From the NCBI GenBank assembly GCA_026120035.1, contig JALRME010000001.1:1997909-2061908 (forward strand): 64,000 bases of DNA, in the 5' to 3' direction. The notes below the pieces were generated by a model, which worked only from the letters and a program-made list of their open reading frames with translations, searched no databases and was not told where the DNA came from. This document shows positions 44,900 through 56,622 of this stretch, in pieces (positions within the stretch are counted from its first letter, which is position 1; every line of letters starts with the position of its first letter). This DNA comes from Coleophoma eucalyptorum. Lineage: Eukaryota; Ascomycota; Leotiomycetes; Helotiales; Dermateaceae. A program made the translations under genes and the position numbers.

Positions 44900-46606
44900 C
44901 CCAGCGTCGTGTAAGATAATACTACGAGGATTGTTTGTGGGTAGAGGGAGGTTCAGGTTGGGGCAACAAAGTTACGATGATTCCTCTGATAGATAGGGAA
45001 ATGCTTATCGGATCTGTTGGGCGACGAAATTTGTCAGGCAGATATTAAGGCACGAATAACTCGCTGTTCAAAGAAAGTCCTTTCACGTGACAACATTACA
45101 GCGGATATTCCGATCCCGGTGTGCCTCGCCCTCGAGTCGTGCGGTGGGGTCTAACAAAGCAACATCCCAGCACTCATTAAGACGAAGATCCGATACCTCT
45201 AAGACATCCGTCATTGTCAGGCCTTGAGCTCTTCCCTAAGCCCAGTTTGGAGAGAATTGCTGCAATATTCAAGGTAGGATATGAGCCCTCCCCTTGCTGA
45301 TCGATGTCTGGATCTGGTGCATATCACAGAACTGTCTTCTTTTTGATCCTCCTTGTCAACCCATGCTCTTGGTGTCCGAGATACCGTAGTTGTACGTCAA
45401 TTGTTGCCAAGGCCGAGTCCGTGTCGTGTGTGAGAGAGACCTGCCACCCAATACTTCTGCTCCCGCAACCTCCTCCGAAAGAGTGAGGCGGGGGTGATCC
45501 GACCTTTTTATCACAGCACCAACGGGAGCTACAGCAAAGGCTGCACGGTATGCTTCACAGTAACGGACGTGTCTTGCTATTGCTCGAACAATTAAAAACG
45601 CCAGGTTTTTTGTATTCTATATATTTAAAGCCATGAGGCTGTATCGTATTTCTCGGCGAGCTCGAGCGCCAGTGTTTTGTTCTGCAGATCTTAAGCAGAC
45701 ACGAAAGGTCTTGAGACTGCAAAGTTCTTTGACGAGTCTCAGTATTGATGACGACGACGCACGACTACTAGACGTTGCGACGCCTTAGTGCCGAGAGCAC
45801 GCCAACAAGCTGGACCACGACGCCAGCATACACGAACTCTACCTGACTTGGGATGGCTTGGTATAATAGCCTACCCTTTCCTGCCTCTTTAAGCGCAGCT
45901 GTGGGTTTTCTTACTGCCCAGAGCTTTGCGTGTCATTTTTGTGCATGTACGGATCAGCCACTCGGATTCTCGCATACCAATTAATTGTCTTTGTACCAAA
46001 GTCATAAGAATAGAACAGCATCACGCTCTCACTTTCACTCCAACCCTCTTCAACAGCAAGACATCGTATCTGGCCTTACCTCATCATCTCTATCCGATAT
46101 CTCATTACATACACGCAACAATCTCCCCCATCCTGTTTTCTCCATCGCCTTTCCCCACGTTCGTCCTTCCTTCCCAAATTCCTGGGATAAAAGGCGACGC
46201 TTACCATCGCGGACTTGCTGATCCCGAGTTGGCGACCACCTATCGTGCTGCGGACTGGACCTAGCGATATCGTAATCGTCACTTCCCGGCTCCATAATTT
46301 CCATCTCAACCTCGCTGCATTCCTAGTCGAGCTTCAACGACCTCCTCGTCCCCGTTGTCCTTCCCTCCACTCCCTGCGAAAATTATTCTTGCCTCTCCTC
46401 GCTCTCGGAGCCTCCTGTCTTACAGTCCTGCCGTGGTTCGAGACTGCATTTCAGTCCCTAGCCAATTGTGTCGCGCCATCACCTAAGATCAGACCGCCAA
46501 GCGATACACTCGTATGTCGACGTGAAAGCCCTTTGGAGCTCCGGAAACGTCGGACTCATACATCTTGTACTCGTTACACTTAACTTTCATTGATCTTTAG
46601 CATTTA
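44900..46606. promoter_or_regulatory. Divergent promoter: Ptc7-like / CAF120-like
   Basis: 1.7 kb between divergent start codons. The last about 600 bp before 46607 are strongly C/T-rich on the plus strand (e.g. CCTCTTC, CCTTCCTTCCC), as expected of a fungal core promoter and leader. An open frame at 46215-46583 has no family likeness; it could be a leader ORF. No protein gene is supported. Confidence 0.5.
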
Positions 46607-49600
46607 ATGTCTGTCAAAATGGGGAACCGCAGTCGGGGTAAGTCTACAGCTATTCACGTCCCACCTTTTCTAGTATGCTGATAACTGTTCTAGTCTTGTC
46701 GTTCATGTCCTCGTTCTCGAACAGAGACTCCAAGAGCCCAGAACCCACTTCATCTCCTGCCCCAATCAATACACGACAAACAACTTTCAAAAAGGAAGCT
46801 CCGAACGCTTCGGCGATATCTCCGACCACCGCCTTTCCTAATTTTCGACAATCGATCGACGGAGAATCACCACAGCCACGAGCTCCAGGAGGACGAGTTC
46901 GCGCCCCATCTGCACCGGCAGGATCAAGGCCAGTATCCATGATACAAACATACCAACCTCCTTTGATGGAACTGTCACACGATACACTGTAAGCTTAGAT
47001 CCGGGTAAAGAGGGATGCCTACTTACTTGTACAGTCCTGAGCTGCAACCCATTTTCACCTTCCTTAATTCGCATGCCAACAAGTTATATCAGGAGGGATA
47101 TTTCCTAAAGCTTGACGATCAAAGTGTCCAAGGACGCGCAAACGCTGATCGAACGGTATTAAAATATATTCAATCTTGGCCCTGACTTAATAACTAACAC
47201 ATGTGGTAGTGGACTGAATGTTTTGCACAGCTAGTTGGCACAGTTTTGTCGCTCTGGGACGCCCAAGAACTGGATGCTGCAGGTCAAGATGGAGAGGTTT
47301 TACCAAAGTTTATCAACCTTACCGATGCATCTATCAAGATGGCAAGTTTCATCCTCCCATCGTCATTCATGTGCTGACGATACAGATTGAATCCCTTCCC
47401 ACCCGCGCTCAAAGTGAAGCTCCTCTTCAAAACGTTCTGAGTATCTCTACAGCCGGAAAAAATCGGTATCTATTACATTTTAATTCCCATCACTCGTTGA
47501 TACAGTGGACTGCTGGCATTCGGCTGGCCATGTTCGAGCACTCGACGCTTCAAGAGGCCTATACCGGGGCATTGATTGCGGGCAAGGGTAAAACTCTTAA
47601 CAACATAAACATGATCATGGAGCGTTCCAGGGCTAGGCACGAAGACTGGGCAAGAGTTCGATTCGGAGCTGGCACGCCGTGGAGGCGCTGCTGGTGTGTA
47701 ATATCACCACCCGATGAGAAAGAAATCCAGAAGCTGCAGAAGGATCTCAAAAAGAAGTCGGTATATGATCGGTCGAAGCCTCCCATACTCAAAGGCGATA
47801 TCAAGTTCTATGACACCAAGAGGACTAAGAAGACTATGCCAATCGCGACCATCACAAACGCATATTCTGCTTTTGCTATCTATCCACAGTCAAAGCCACT
47901 TATCGATGCGTCAACATTGGTCAAGGTTGAGGGAAATATCACAATCCACTCAAATCCCGAGTCTACGACGGAGGGATTTGTGTTCGTGATGCCAGAGGTG
48001 CACCCAGCCGTGACTGGATTTGAGATGCTGCTTCGCTGGTTGTTTCCTGTGTTTGATACCTTTGGACTTTACGGACGACCAGGCCGCTTGGTTGCTGATA
48101 CCTTGGACCCCCGAAGTTTGATGTTTGCTATGCCCAAACAGCGAAGATATGGCTATCTGGAGATATTAGATGTGTCCGCATTAGTGCTCGAAACGGGTAG
48201 TGGTGAGTGGAAAGAATCCGAGTGGAGAAAGAAGATGAAGGAATTGACCGGCCGCCGTATGACTGCAATTGAGAGCGGAAGTCGATCAAACAGCAAATAT
48301 AGCAGCAGGAGAAACACACGCAATAGCTTCGGGCCTTCTCGCAGTCGAGTGGCTTTCGACGACACAGTTTCCATACGATCTTCGCCTTCAATGACATGGA
48401 ACCCTCCTCCATCTGATGCTGCCCCTTACGGTGGAATTCCTCGAACAGATTCAGCGCCACCTGGCCAGTCCCCTTTCGATTCACCTAGGAAACAAACTGC
48501 TGTTCACAATCGTTCTGTATCAGAAACCCATGCTCTTGACCAATATCAGTCACCGAGTGCGGTGTCTTATGATGGCGCCTATGATGGTGAATCTCAAGCC
48601 CCGCCACCACCACCTCACCACACCTCCATCAAATACAAGAATGAAATGGCTGCAACTCCTGAACGAGTAAGCTCTGAGGATGAGACCCGTACTAGTCCTG
48701 CAAGAGAGTTGCAGGAGTTGCAAGTCACTAGCACCCCAGAGCCCGTGGCTGCTCCCCCAGCTTTCGCTCACGGCCCAGGTGCGCTACCTATCAGCAAACC
48801 TTACCACTCACCAGAGCTTCGCAGAGCCAACAGTCGGATGTCAAATGCGACCTTGACTCAATTAGCTGGCGCTGGTGGCGTAGCTTATGATGGAAGTAGT
48901 CCAAGAACAAGCGAGGAGCAGGGGCGACAAAACGTAGGTCGACAACCCGAAGAACACGATCACAGAAGGGTGCTACTATCAAGCGCCAGTACTAGAGAAG
49001 TTGCTAACCAATATAATCCTGAAGAAGGCGTGGTAGCAGTAAATCAGCGTTTCTCTTTCGAACGACCCCCCACCCCTTCCAAGTCCGATTTACAACCCGA
49101 TGGGGGGCGAAGCTATTCTCAACAACAGTCATCTAAATTCTTTTCACACGATAACACGTCTTCTTATTCATCTGAACAACAGCCCAAAGTACCAACGCAT
49201 TCTCAAACCCCTTCCATGGATCACAATCCCAGTCAACCATTTCGAAACTCAGTCGGACAAAATATTGCTAGAAAGCCATTGCCGCAGCGGAGCTCATATG
49301 CTCCAAGTTTGGATACAACCACACCAGTAATCGCACCTTTTACTGACTTTGGTGGTAAAGTCATTGACCAAGCTACTTTCGATCGAATTCGTGATAGCAA
49401 AGTCGTTCCTGACCGTCAGGCGATAAGAAACAGCTATGATGATGCGGCATCAACGGCCTCACCAGATTATGCTAGCACTTCGCATTCTGTTGAAGTACGA
49501 GAGTCCGTAGATCGACCACGAGCTGGAGTAATGCGGACTGTGGGGGATCCCGAAATTTCAGCTCCTCTAAGCATGGCTGATTTGGGCCTCCCTGATATAA

Positions 49601-50535
49601 ATTTTGGCCCAACTTTGAACTACGCCTCAGATCATCCGCTGCCACAAATACCAACCCCGACAATACCAGATCGAGGTAGTCCGAGCCCTGCACAAGGATT
49701 TTCAGGCTCATCTCGGTCGCCAAGAGAAAATGCTTTCCCTCAGAATCAGGGGTCTCATAAGATAGACACCCCCGAGTCCAGGACTGTTGCTTGGCAGCCA
49801 GGAATGGGTGCAATAAACAAGGCGCCCCATAACCAACCTCATGTCTTGACACCAGAGCAATTTGTCAAACAGCGGGCAAATCCCACACCCATGTATGCAC
49901 ATCAAAGACAACACTCTTCGACGAACCTACTACGATCTAGCACACCCACGCCTCCAACTCACTCCCGCAACAATTCTGCCGATCTCCTCCAACGTCCGAA
50001 CTCAAGAGGTCCTTCTGTAGCTCTTGGATCAGGAAAGGGGGACTACTCTACCCACCTATCAGCACGGGAACAAGAACATGTAGCTAGAGTTACAGGTCAG
50101 CCACTAATCAATATGGCGACCAACAAGCCGGCAAGCCCTGGAGTTGGTCTCGTTGGAGCCATCGATCTTCGAGAAAAGGAGAAGCAACAGATTAAGCAGG
50201 GCTTGACGTCACAAGCTGTTCAGAATGCCATTGCCCAACGTCAGTCGATGGTCTACGGTCAATATCCAGACGTGCCACCAGCAGATTATCGCACTCCTCA
50301 ATCTCAGTATGGCATAAGCCCTCCTCAGGTTCCGCCACAGCTTCGACAACAGAGTTGGATATCACCAGCTGGAAGTGTATTTGCTCAAGGTGGAGGATGG
50401 ATGCATCCCTCGGCCCAGAGTCCTGCAGAAAGAAGTGTACCACAACAGCAGTATTTCCCCCAGCAGCAATATCCAACTCAACAATATCCTCAAGGAAGGG
50501 GAGGTAATCAAAGAAATTCAGGGTATGGTTATTAG
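46607..50535 (+). CDS. PH-domain protein related to CAF120/SKG3 (CCR4-NOT-associated)
   Basis: Five exons (46607-46637, 46694-46988, 47035-47155, 47210-47341, 47386-50535) give 1242 residues. The start at 46607 (MSVKMGNRSR) is the first ATG after an in-frame stop; the ATG at 46619 is the alternative. A Ser/Pro-rich N terminus leads into a split PH-domain region: LYQEGYFLKLDDQ, WTECFAQLVGTVLSLWDAQE, FINLTDASIKM, then RYLLHFNSHHSLIQWTAGIR. A second PH-like part follows with WRRCWCVISPPDEKE and FVFVMPEVHPAVTGFEMLL. The remaining about 800 residues are disordered and rich in Pro, Ser and Gln, ending in Gln-Tyr repeats. Yeast CAF120 is part of the CCR4-NOT complex, and SKG3 localises to bud sites. 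Intron 4 uses a GC donor. Confidence 0.88.
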
Positions 50536-51399
50536 CATTGTTTGCATTTCTTCAAACCATTCGATGGCGTTTTCTGGACATGGGATTGGGACTTTAAGGG
50601 CATTATAGAGCTCGCAGTTTCATTTTATTCTTGCGTTGTAGAGCATAGCATGGGATTCGAGAGAGGTTGGCCTTGCAGAGCCGGTCCTCACGTCGATGGC
50701 GTTTTAGTATCCTGGCTTATTATCTCTTTGTCTACAATATTGATTGACAAATGCCAATTTCAGCATCAATTCTTTGTTTCTTATTTTCAAATTCTCTTGC
50801 ACGGTCTCCTCTTGTATACATCGCATGCTGGCATGGTATCTACCTTACTAGACACTCAATCAAGGCAACTTCTGGGCGAAAATGAAGCCTACCACCATCC
50901 ACTCTTCGAATAATTTGTTGATAAGGTGCAAAGTTCAAGAAGCATTATTTCACGGACCTTAACATTTTAACATAATCATCAAGTTGATTCTTATCGGTCG
51001 TAATCCAATTCGAAATGCGGAAGCTATCGCAGAGAACCGTTACAAACTCAAAACGTAAAGTGGCGAATTTTCTCTAAAGTCGACCACGGGGTATCATCCT
51101 CCACCCAAAAGTTTCTCCCGTGTCGACCTGGGAATTTACTTTCCCTTAATTTCAAACACTCCATACAAGGAGGAAGCTGAGCCCAATCTAATAACGCCTT
51201 GCCGTGCATAACTATGGGCGCTCTTGCTCCATGACAGAAAACCTCCAAGAATATCATATCAGTGACTCTAATACAGGAACAAAATATATAAATGACAAAG
51301 GAGAATAATGGTCGACCTGGACCGTTAGTGCCGTGACTTATCGAGTTGCCGGATTTTAGTTTTTGGAACCGGGGGCACGATCTACGATCCAAGAGGCGT
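50536..51399. other. Convergent intergenic region
   Basis: 3' ends of the CAF120-like gene (plus) and alternative oxidase (minus). The open frame at 50542-50913 follows the CAF120-like stop immediately and looks like 3' UTR. Confidence 0.5.
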
Positions 51400-52624
51400 T
51401 TAGATAACTTCCTCTCTCTCCCATCCAGTTGGTTTGGTGTGCTCAATTCCCTTGCTCGGATGCGGTTTCTTCTCGTCCTTATAGCAACTGACAAAGGGAT
51501 TGGGGTCGACTTTTTGGTTGAGGTTGCCGAGGGTATGATTTACCTCTCTGAAAAATATATGTTAATAAATTATTCTTCGTGTAGGCTGAGAAAAAAAAAA
51601 GTTTTGGGGTTTGAGGATTTACCTGTGCTTAGCTTCGTCTGCTCGGATATATAGTAGCAAGTCCTTCATCGTCCTGCTTCCCTCTGGCATATGCCAGTAA
51701 TTAATCGCCAAATTAGGCACACGGAAATTAGGGTCGGACCACTTCGGCAGTTTGCCAGCTTCGACGTCTTGAATGGCTAAGGTATAGGTGAGGACTGCCT
51801 CTTCCTCGAGGTAACCGACGAAGCGATGGCAAGTTCGCGGTGAGACTAGGTATGAGAGGAACATGCCGTTGAAAAAGACGCCTTGGGCGCCGAGGATCAT
51901 AAATCGCATGAACCAGCCTGGCTCTGCCATTTTAAGGAAGGTAAGTAGATGCATGCGCTCATTGTACGCTTCTTCCAGTAAAGTCTCGATCCAACCATTA
52001 TCTCTCTTCATGCGTCGCAGACTGTGGAGGTGGCGTAACATGCCTGCTACCATGCCAGGAACACCAGCAACTGATTCTAGAAATATAAAGCGCACGAGCC
52101 ATTTGGACTCGCTCATTGCGTAGGGTTTGGTGCCGGCTACCGCATTGGAGTCCCCGACTGTCTTGGGGGCCTCGACATCGTGCTTGTAGCCAGTCGCCAG
52201 ATCGGTTCCCCAGCGCAAAAGACGCACCATGAACAAGGCGAACCGGTCGGAAAGGTCTTTGGGATCGCGATGTGCGAAGTAGATCTTCTTCTTCATGTCC
52301 TCCGCTGAGAATCTGTGGGTCATTGTTAGCTGTTGAGCAAGCAGACTACCGGTTTGCGAACACTTACTCGGGATGGGGCCAGGCTGCGTCGGTCCTCTGA
52401 ATACCATGGTTGTGTTCGGGTTCAGGGAAATAATCACGCAATGGCGCCCGCGAGGTCGAGGAGAACGCTCGACGAGGCGGGGGTGTCGTCGCCGAAGCAT
52501 GCTGCAGTGCAGATGCGGTGCAGGCTGGGAAAGTGTAGTGTGCTGCTACAGCCCTGGAGAGCTGTGCAGAGACATGTGTAGTAAGCGGAAGCTTGCTAGA
52601 AATTGAAACTCTTGTTGCATACAT
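51400..52624 (-). CDS. aox: Mitochondrial alternative oxidase
   Basis: Three exons (52624-52368, 52312-51623, 51547-51400) give 364 residues. The ATG at 52624 opens [20 protein letters not shown], a mitochondrial presequence. The frame stays open upstream to 52876, but that extension is low-complexity and not expected in the protein. The di-iron ligands are all visible: [20 protein letters not shown] (Glu and His of helix 1-2), [14 protein letters not shown] (Glu-x-x-His of helix 2), [12 protein letters not shown] and [12 protein letters not shown]. The enzyme takes electrons from ubiquinol to oxygen without proton pumping and gives cyanide-resistant respiration. The N-terminal regulatory Cys of plant enzymes is absent, as usual for fungi. 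The length and motifs match the fungal family. Confidence 0.97.
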
Positions 52625-52718
52625 TTTTGAGCAGTGGTCAACAATGTAGGCAAGAGTAAGGGGAGCGGGGTGATAGGAGGTAGAAATAGCAGAAGAAGTA
52701 GAGGGAGTAGAGGGAATA

Positions 52719-52730
52719 GGGGGGGGGGGG
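52719..52730. repeat. Poly-G tract (12 nt)
   Basis: G12 about 95 bp upstream of the alternative oxidase start codon, probably in the promoter or leader. Confidence 0.9.
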
Positions 52731-52902
52731 CAGTAAGAAGGTTGCAGTTTGCTGTGTAGCAATGGATGTGTATTGTGTGTAATCAGGATGCATGAAGAAG
52801 GGGAATGCAGACAACAGCGTGCCTCAGGGCGAGGTCTTATATGAGAAGCCGCAGTCAGGGATCCTACAAACAACAATACAGGATGGAATCAGAGAGACAG
52901 CC

Positions 52903-52931
52903 ACAGCTCCAGCTCCAGCTCCAGCTCCAGC
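52903..52931. repeat. Hexanucleotide repeat (AGCTCC)n
   Basis: About four and a half AGCTCC units in a row, upstream of alternative oxidase. Confidence 0.85.
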
Positions 52932-53156
52932 CTCGGGAACTGGAGGACGAGAAAGAATAGAAACGGAGGCCGCAGAGGTCCATGGTAAAGGTTCGGCGAC
53001 GAGGGCCACATCCCCGATAGTTCTAGTGTCCGCATTTGGGAGCATGGCAGCTCCATGCGGCGTCGTGGTAGCTTCCGTACCGCCGTCCAGGTCACACCAA
53101 GGAAGGAAGTTTATGAGTCGGAGTCGGGTTACGCTGCAGGGCCGGGTTAAGCAGGT

Positions 53157-53202
53157 AAGATGACTAAGGAAGATGGCTAAGTACGATGGCCAAGTAAGAT
53201 GC
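53157..53202. repeat. 13-bp tandem repeat, three and a half copies
   Basis: Units AAGATGACTAAGG (53157-53169), AAGATGGCTAAGT (53170-53182) and ACGATGGCCAAGT (53183-53195), then a partial AAGATGC. It lies about 535-580 bp upstream of the alternative oxidase ATG. Confidence 0.8.
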
Positions 53203-53220
53203 TGCAATGCATCGTCGTCC

Positions 53221-53250
53221 TGCGTCGTCCTGCATCGTCCTGCATCGTAC
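53221..53250. repeat. 10-bp tandem repeat
   Basis: Three tandem units TGCGTCGTCC, TGCATCGTCC and TGCATCGTAC, with degenerate copies on both sides. It directly follows the 13-bp array. Confidence 0.75.
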
Positions 53251-56000
53251 TGCCTGCGTTGCTCTACGTCGTCCTTACGGTTCCATCCAGCCGTGAAAGT
53301 ATTTCCGGACGGGCGCCAGCCAATAGGGACATTCCCAAACGCTGCAATCCTCGACGTGAATAGCTCCGTCATCATGCGGCTGATGCTCGTTAGTCCTCAG
53401 CCTTACCAACTTGCACCAGATGACAACCGGCCCTTCTTGGTTGGCCCTGGCCTTCGGATGGGTCCGGGTTCGTCGCTCAGCGACTCTTTCCGACTTGATG
53501 CTCTCCAGCCTGCAAATTCTCCTCTATACAACTACATCTTTGTTTTCGTGGATGACTCAATTCTCTAGCTTGTTTGAATTTGCTCCTTGTTGTGCGGTCA
53601 TCTGAGCTTGGGCTGCTAATGACCGGCTCCACCATTGATCGCTCAAATCCCGTTAACTCACGAGGGCATCCCCGATATCCCCCTTCCCTTGGCCATCTTC
53701 AATCACCGCGCAATACATGTGAGAAGTGCGGCTGGCGAGTTTCTGCTATATCGGTTGTGGCTGGCTGCAACGGTCCAGCGGATCAGATTATACTTCGGGA
53801 AGATGAGCTTGTGCATATCTAGCTGCGACCCACAAACGTGTGCTTGTTGATGCAGCAGCTCCGCTAGCTATATAGCACTTTGCAGTTGCTTGGAACTGAG
53901 TCTTTCCTGACGACCCAAAACCTAGAACCCGAGCATGTGTCCCCTACGCATATTGCTCAGAGTTCAGCTACCCCGCAAAGGCCTGGCATCGACCCGACTT
54001 CTATCCTGAACCCTCGATGAGAGATTATAGGATCCGGACCGCATATGCAGCTTACCTCCAGGCTTCATTCCTCATAATATAACCGTGGATTAAAATTTTG
54101 GCTTGAAGCAAAATCTTTCAAGGCTCGGGAATGGGGGGGTAACAGCAGCAATGGTTAAAAGCTTCGCCAAAAGGAATGGCTTCCCGACACTCATCGTATC
54201 TTCATCGACCTACTTTTCTTTTTTTGGATCTTATTCATCCTTGAATATCGTCTTACTTGATCTTCACCCACCTACTTTATGTTGGATATCATTCGGACTT
54301 GTGGACCTCGGCTGCCAAATTGGACCCGAACACTGTTACACATGCCATGGACCAGCGCGAGAATGTTCTCCTCGGCATCCTCTTTGTGTCAACAATCCGT
54401 CTAATTCTGGAGTATGAGATGCCAGTTAAGCATATACGTGCAGTGAGTTCTAGGCATGATTATGCTTACACGAGTCATGCTATAAAACGTCCCCATGGGT
54501 AACTGTTGACTCGCATATTTCCATCCCGACGGGAAGGATAGTATCCAGATGAGACGACTAGCATCCTTTCTTCCTTTTCAATAGTCCAAGGTAAAAGTCA
54601 AGAACTCTGAAGCAAGCTCTGCAATGAAGCAGAGAGTTAGGTTGCGATGCGGGTAGCAAGTACCGTGCACGGCACCTGATTCGCATTACTTAAGCCATAC
54701 AGATATCCCACATCTACTCAATTCAAAGGTATAAGAATGAACTGGTTAGTGGATACTTTTTTATACATATACACTGCTCATTTATTTGCAAGTGTTAAAT
54801 AGTTTCCTTGCTTGGCTTGTGGCTAGTGCTGTCGATGGTACATAGCCTATTGAATCCATGGAAAAGAGCTTCTCTCTGCAACTTAATTTTCTTGGGTAAC
54901 TTCTAGTGCATCTGCGACAGAAACGTGAACAGAATTATCTGATCTCGTTAGTCTCTTCGAAATGGCCAGTGCTGGATAGAGAATAGAGTCGGCCAGACAC
55001 TGCTTAGTGTTAGTTCTTGGTATCGGATTTTTGTTTTCATCTTTTTTTATTAACAATCACCCGAGACTGGAGGCTTGTCTCTAAATATTCTCTTAGTCTG
55101 CGCATGATGTTACTCTACCTGTGCGGGTTGCAGCGCTTCGAGCTAACGCTTCGTTCCGTCCTTGGTTGCAGCGCTACTCTCGATGTATACACTTTGAGGG
55201 CTTTGACATAGCTATTAGTAGAACTGGCAAGTTTTATTGTTTGCTGTTGGTCAGACACCCAGATGAAAATTTTATCTGAGAGGGTAGAAGGGGTGGCTAA
55301 AACTCGTCCAAAGTTCCGGCAAAGTCTTGCACCGGGCTCTTCACGATCTTATGATGGTAGTAGCACTATTTCTGAAAAAATATTCGGGCTAGATAGAATT
55401 GGGAATGTCTATTTTAGAACCTGTTGATGGGAGTACAAGCAAATTCGGACAAGGATTTCGTCGTCTGTTTCTTCTAGTCACTAAAAACCGTTGAAAGATT
55501 GTTCTTTTGTTATTCTCCAAGTCTCAATTCGCGCCTAGGCTTGAGAATATACAAAAGCCCTTGAGAGGCTGGATCGCGCTTATGTGTGGAACATAAACAT
55601 CAGGTCACTAGATACTGAGCAAATCATCAGTTCAAGATATTTATAGTATATATATTCTCTCCCGAACAAAATCATTCGATGCCCTCAGAACAATTATTGC
55701 GATGTCACTTGCAGCGTGAGGGAGGGGGGCTTTTTCTTTTTGGGATGCGAGGCCATACATTCCCTTGAGCATGATGCATACTCGCCAATACCATTGCCGC
55801 GCTGATATCAATGCTGCACAAACAAAAAGACTTAAGCATAAAAGCCCAGCCCAGGCTCTCCTCATCCGTATGTCGAGCTGCTGACAGCGGCTCTCCAAAG
55901 AGCCTGGAAATGAAACTCATGCGATGCACATTAGGGGATATTCAGTGCGCCATCAAGCTTTCCTCCGGCTACCACTCAGGATCACATGTCTGAGCGTCTC

Positions 56001-56014
56001 GGGGGGGGGGGGGG
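56001..56014. repeat. Poly-G tract (14 nt)
   Basis: Uninterrupted G14 in non-coding sequence. Confidence 0.9.
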
Positions 56015-56198
56015 CGGCTAGGTACGGCCATGGCCTTCACTACTCAAGCATTCCCGAATCCCCGGGTGCGTCTTGACAGCAAGCATCCCAAGACAAAATG
56101 TGGCCCGTACCCCGTTGGGCATCGCCATGCGTGACAGCTGGCTCGCAATAATAAACATTTATGCTAACATGTGGGATTTGGAGGGACCGCGACCCCCC

Positions 56199-56212
56199 GG
56201 GGGGGGGGGGGG
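56199..56212. repeat. Poly-G tract (14 nt) next to C6
   Basis: CCCCCC is followed at once by G14, so the end of the run could form a small hairpin. Confidence 0.9.
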
Positions 56213-56622
56213 TTGGGCAATAATTGCGGGTGAGCACAGCAGCTACTGTGTATCTCGAGTATGAAGTATAGTATGGAAGGTTTCGAGATGTGAAACAAGC
56301 ATCAGGGAAGAAACATTCCTTGCTGGCCATGGCCCAGTTTTGGGGGGCAGTTGACAGCTTGACACGAACACGATTTCTTCCAACGGCTCTCTGGGACGTT
56401 AGCCTTGCGAGCATATGACGAAGAATGGCGACTTAAGCGAGGACCGCTCGCTATCGGGGGTCCGCGGTCAGACTGCCGCAATGCTTGTGGCAGTACAGCG
56501 CTCGAGTTCGGGTTCTGGCCAGTATATGAGATGGGTCATGCACTGGAAACGCTTTCCTCAAGAACACCTCTCTTTCCTTTGTGTTGTCAACTAGGCCTTT
56601 AAACATCTTAAAATTGGACACG

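Larger units (their letters stand above)
52625..56622. other. 4-kb non-coding region upstream of alternative oxidase and the hydrolase
   Basis: This divergent gap contains three short tandem-repeat arrays (52.9-53.25 kb) and three poly-G runs, listed separately. Open frames near 52792-53163, 52824-53375 and 53173-53568 overlap the repeats on both strands and have no family likeness. The part 54-56 kb is AT-rich without features I can name. Confidence 0.5.

Noticed and set aside
46215..46583. 122-codon open frame ahead of the CAF120-like gene
   Set aside because: C/T-rich leader composition, no family likeness, and no good ATG context. At most a leader ORF.
52792..53375. Open frames with Ala-Pro repeats on both strands near alternative oxidase
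   Set aside because: The Ala-Pro pattern is the translation of the AGCTCC microsatellite, and both strands are open because of composition.
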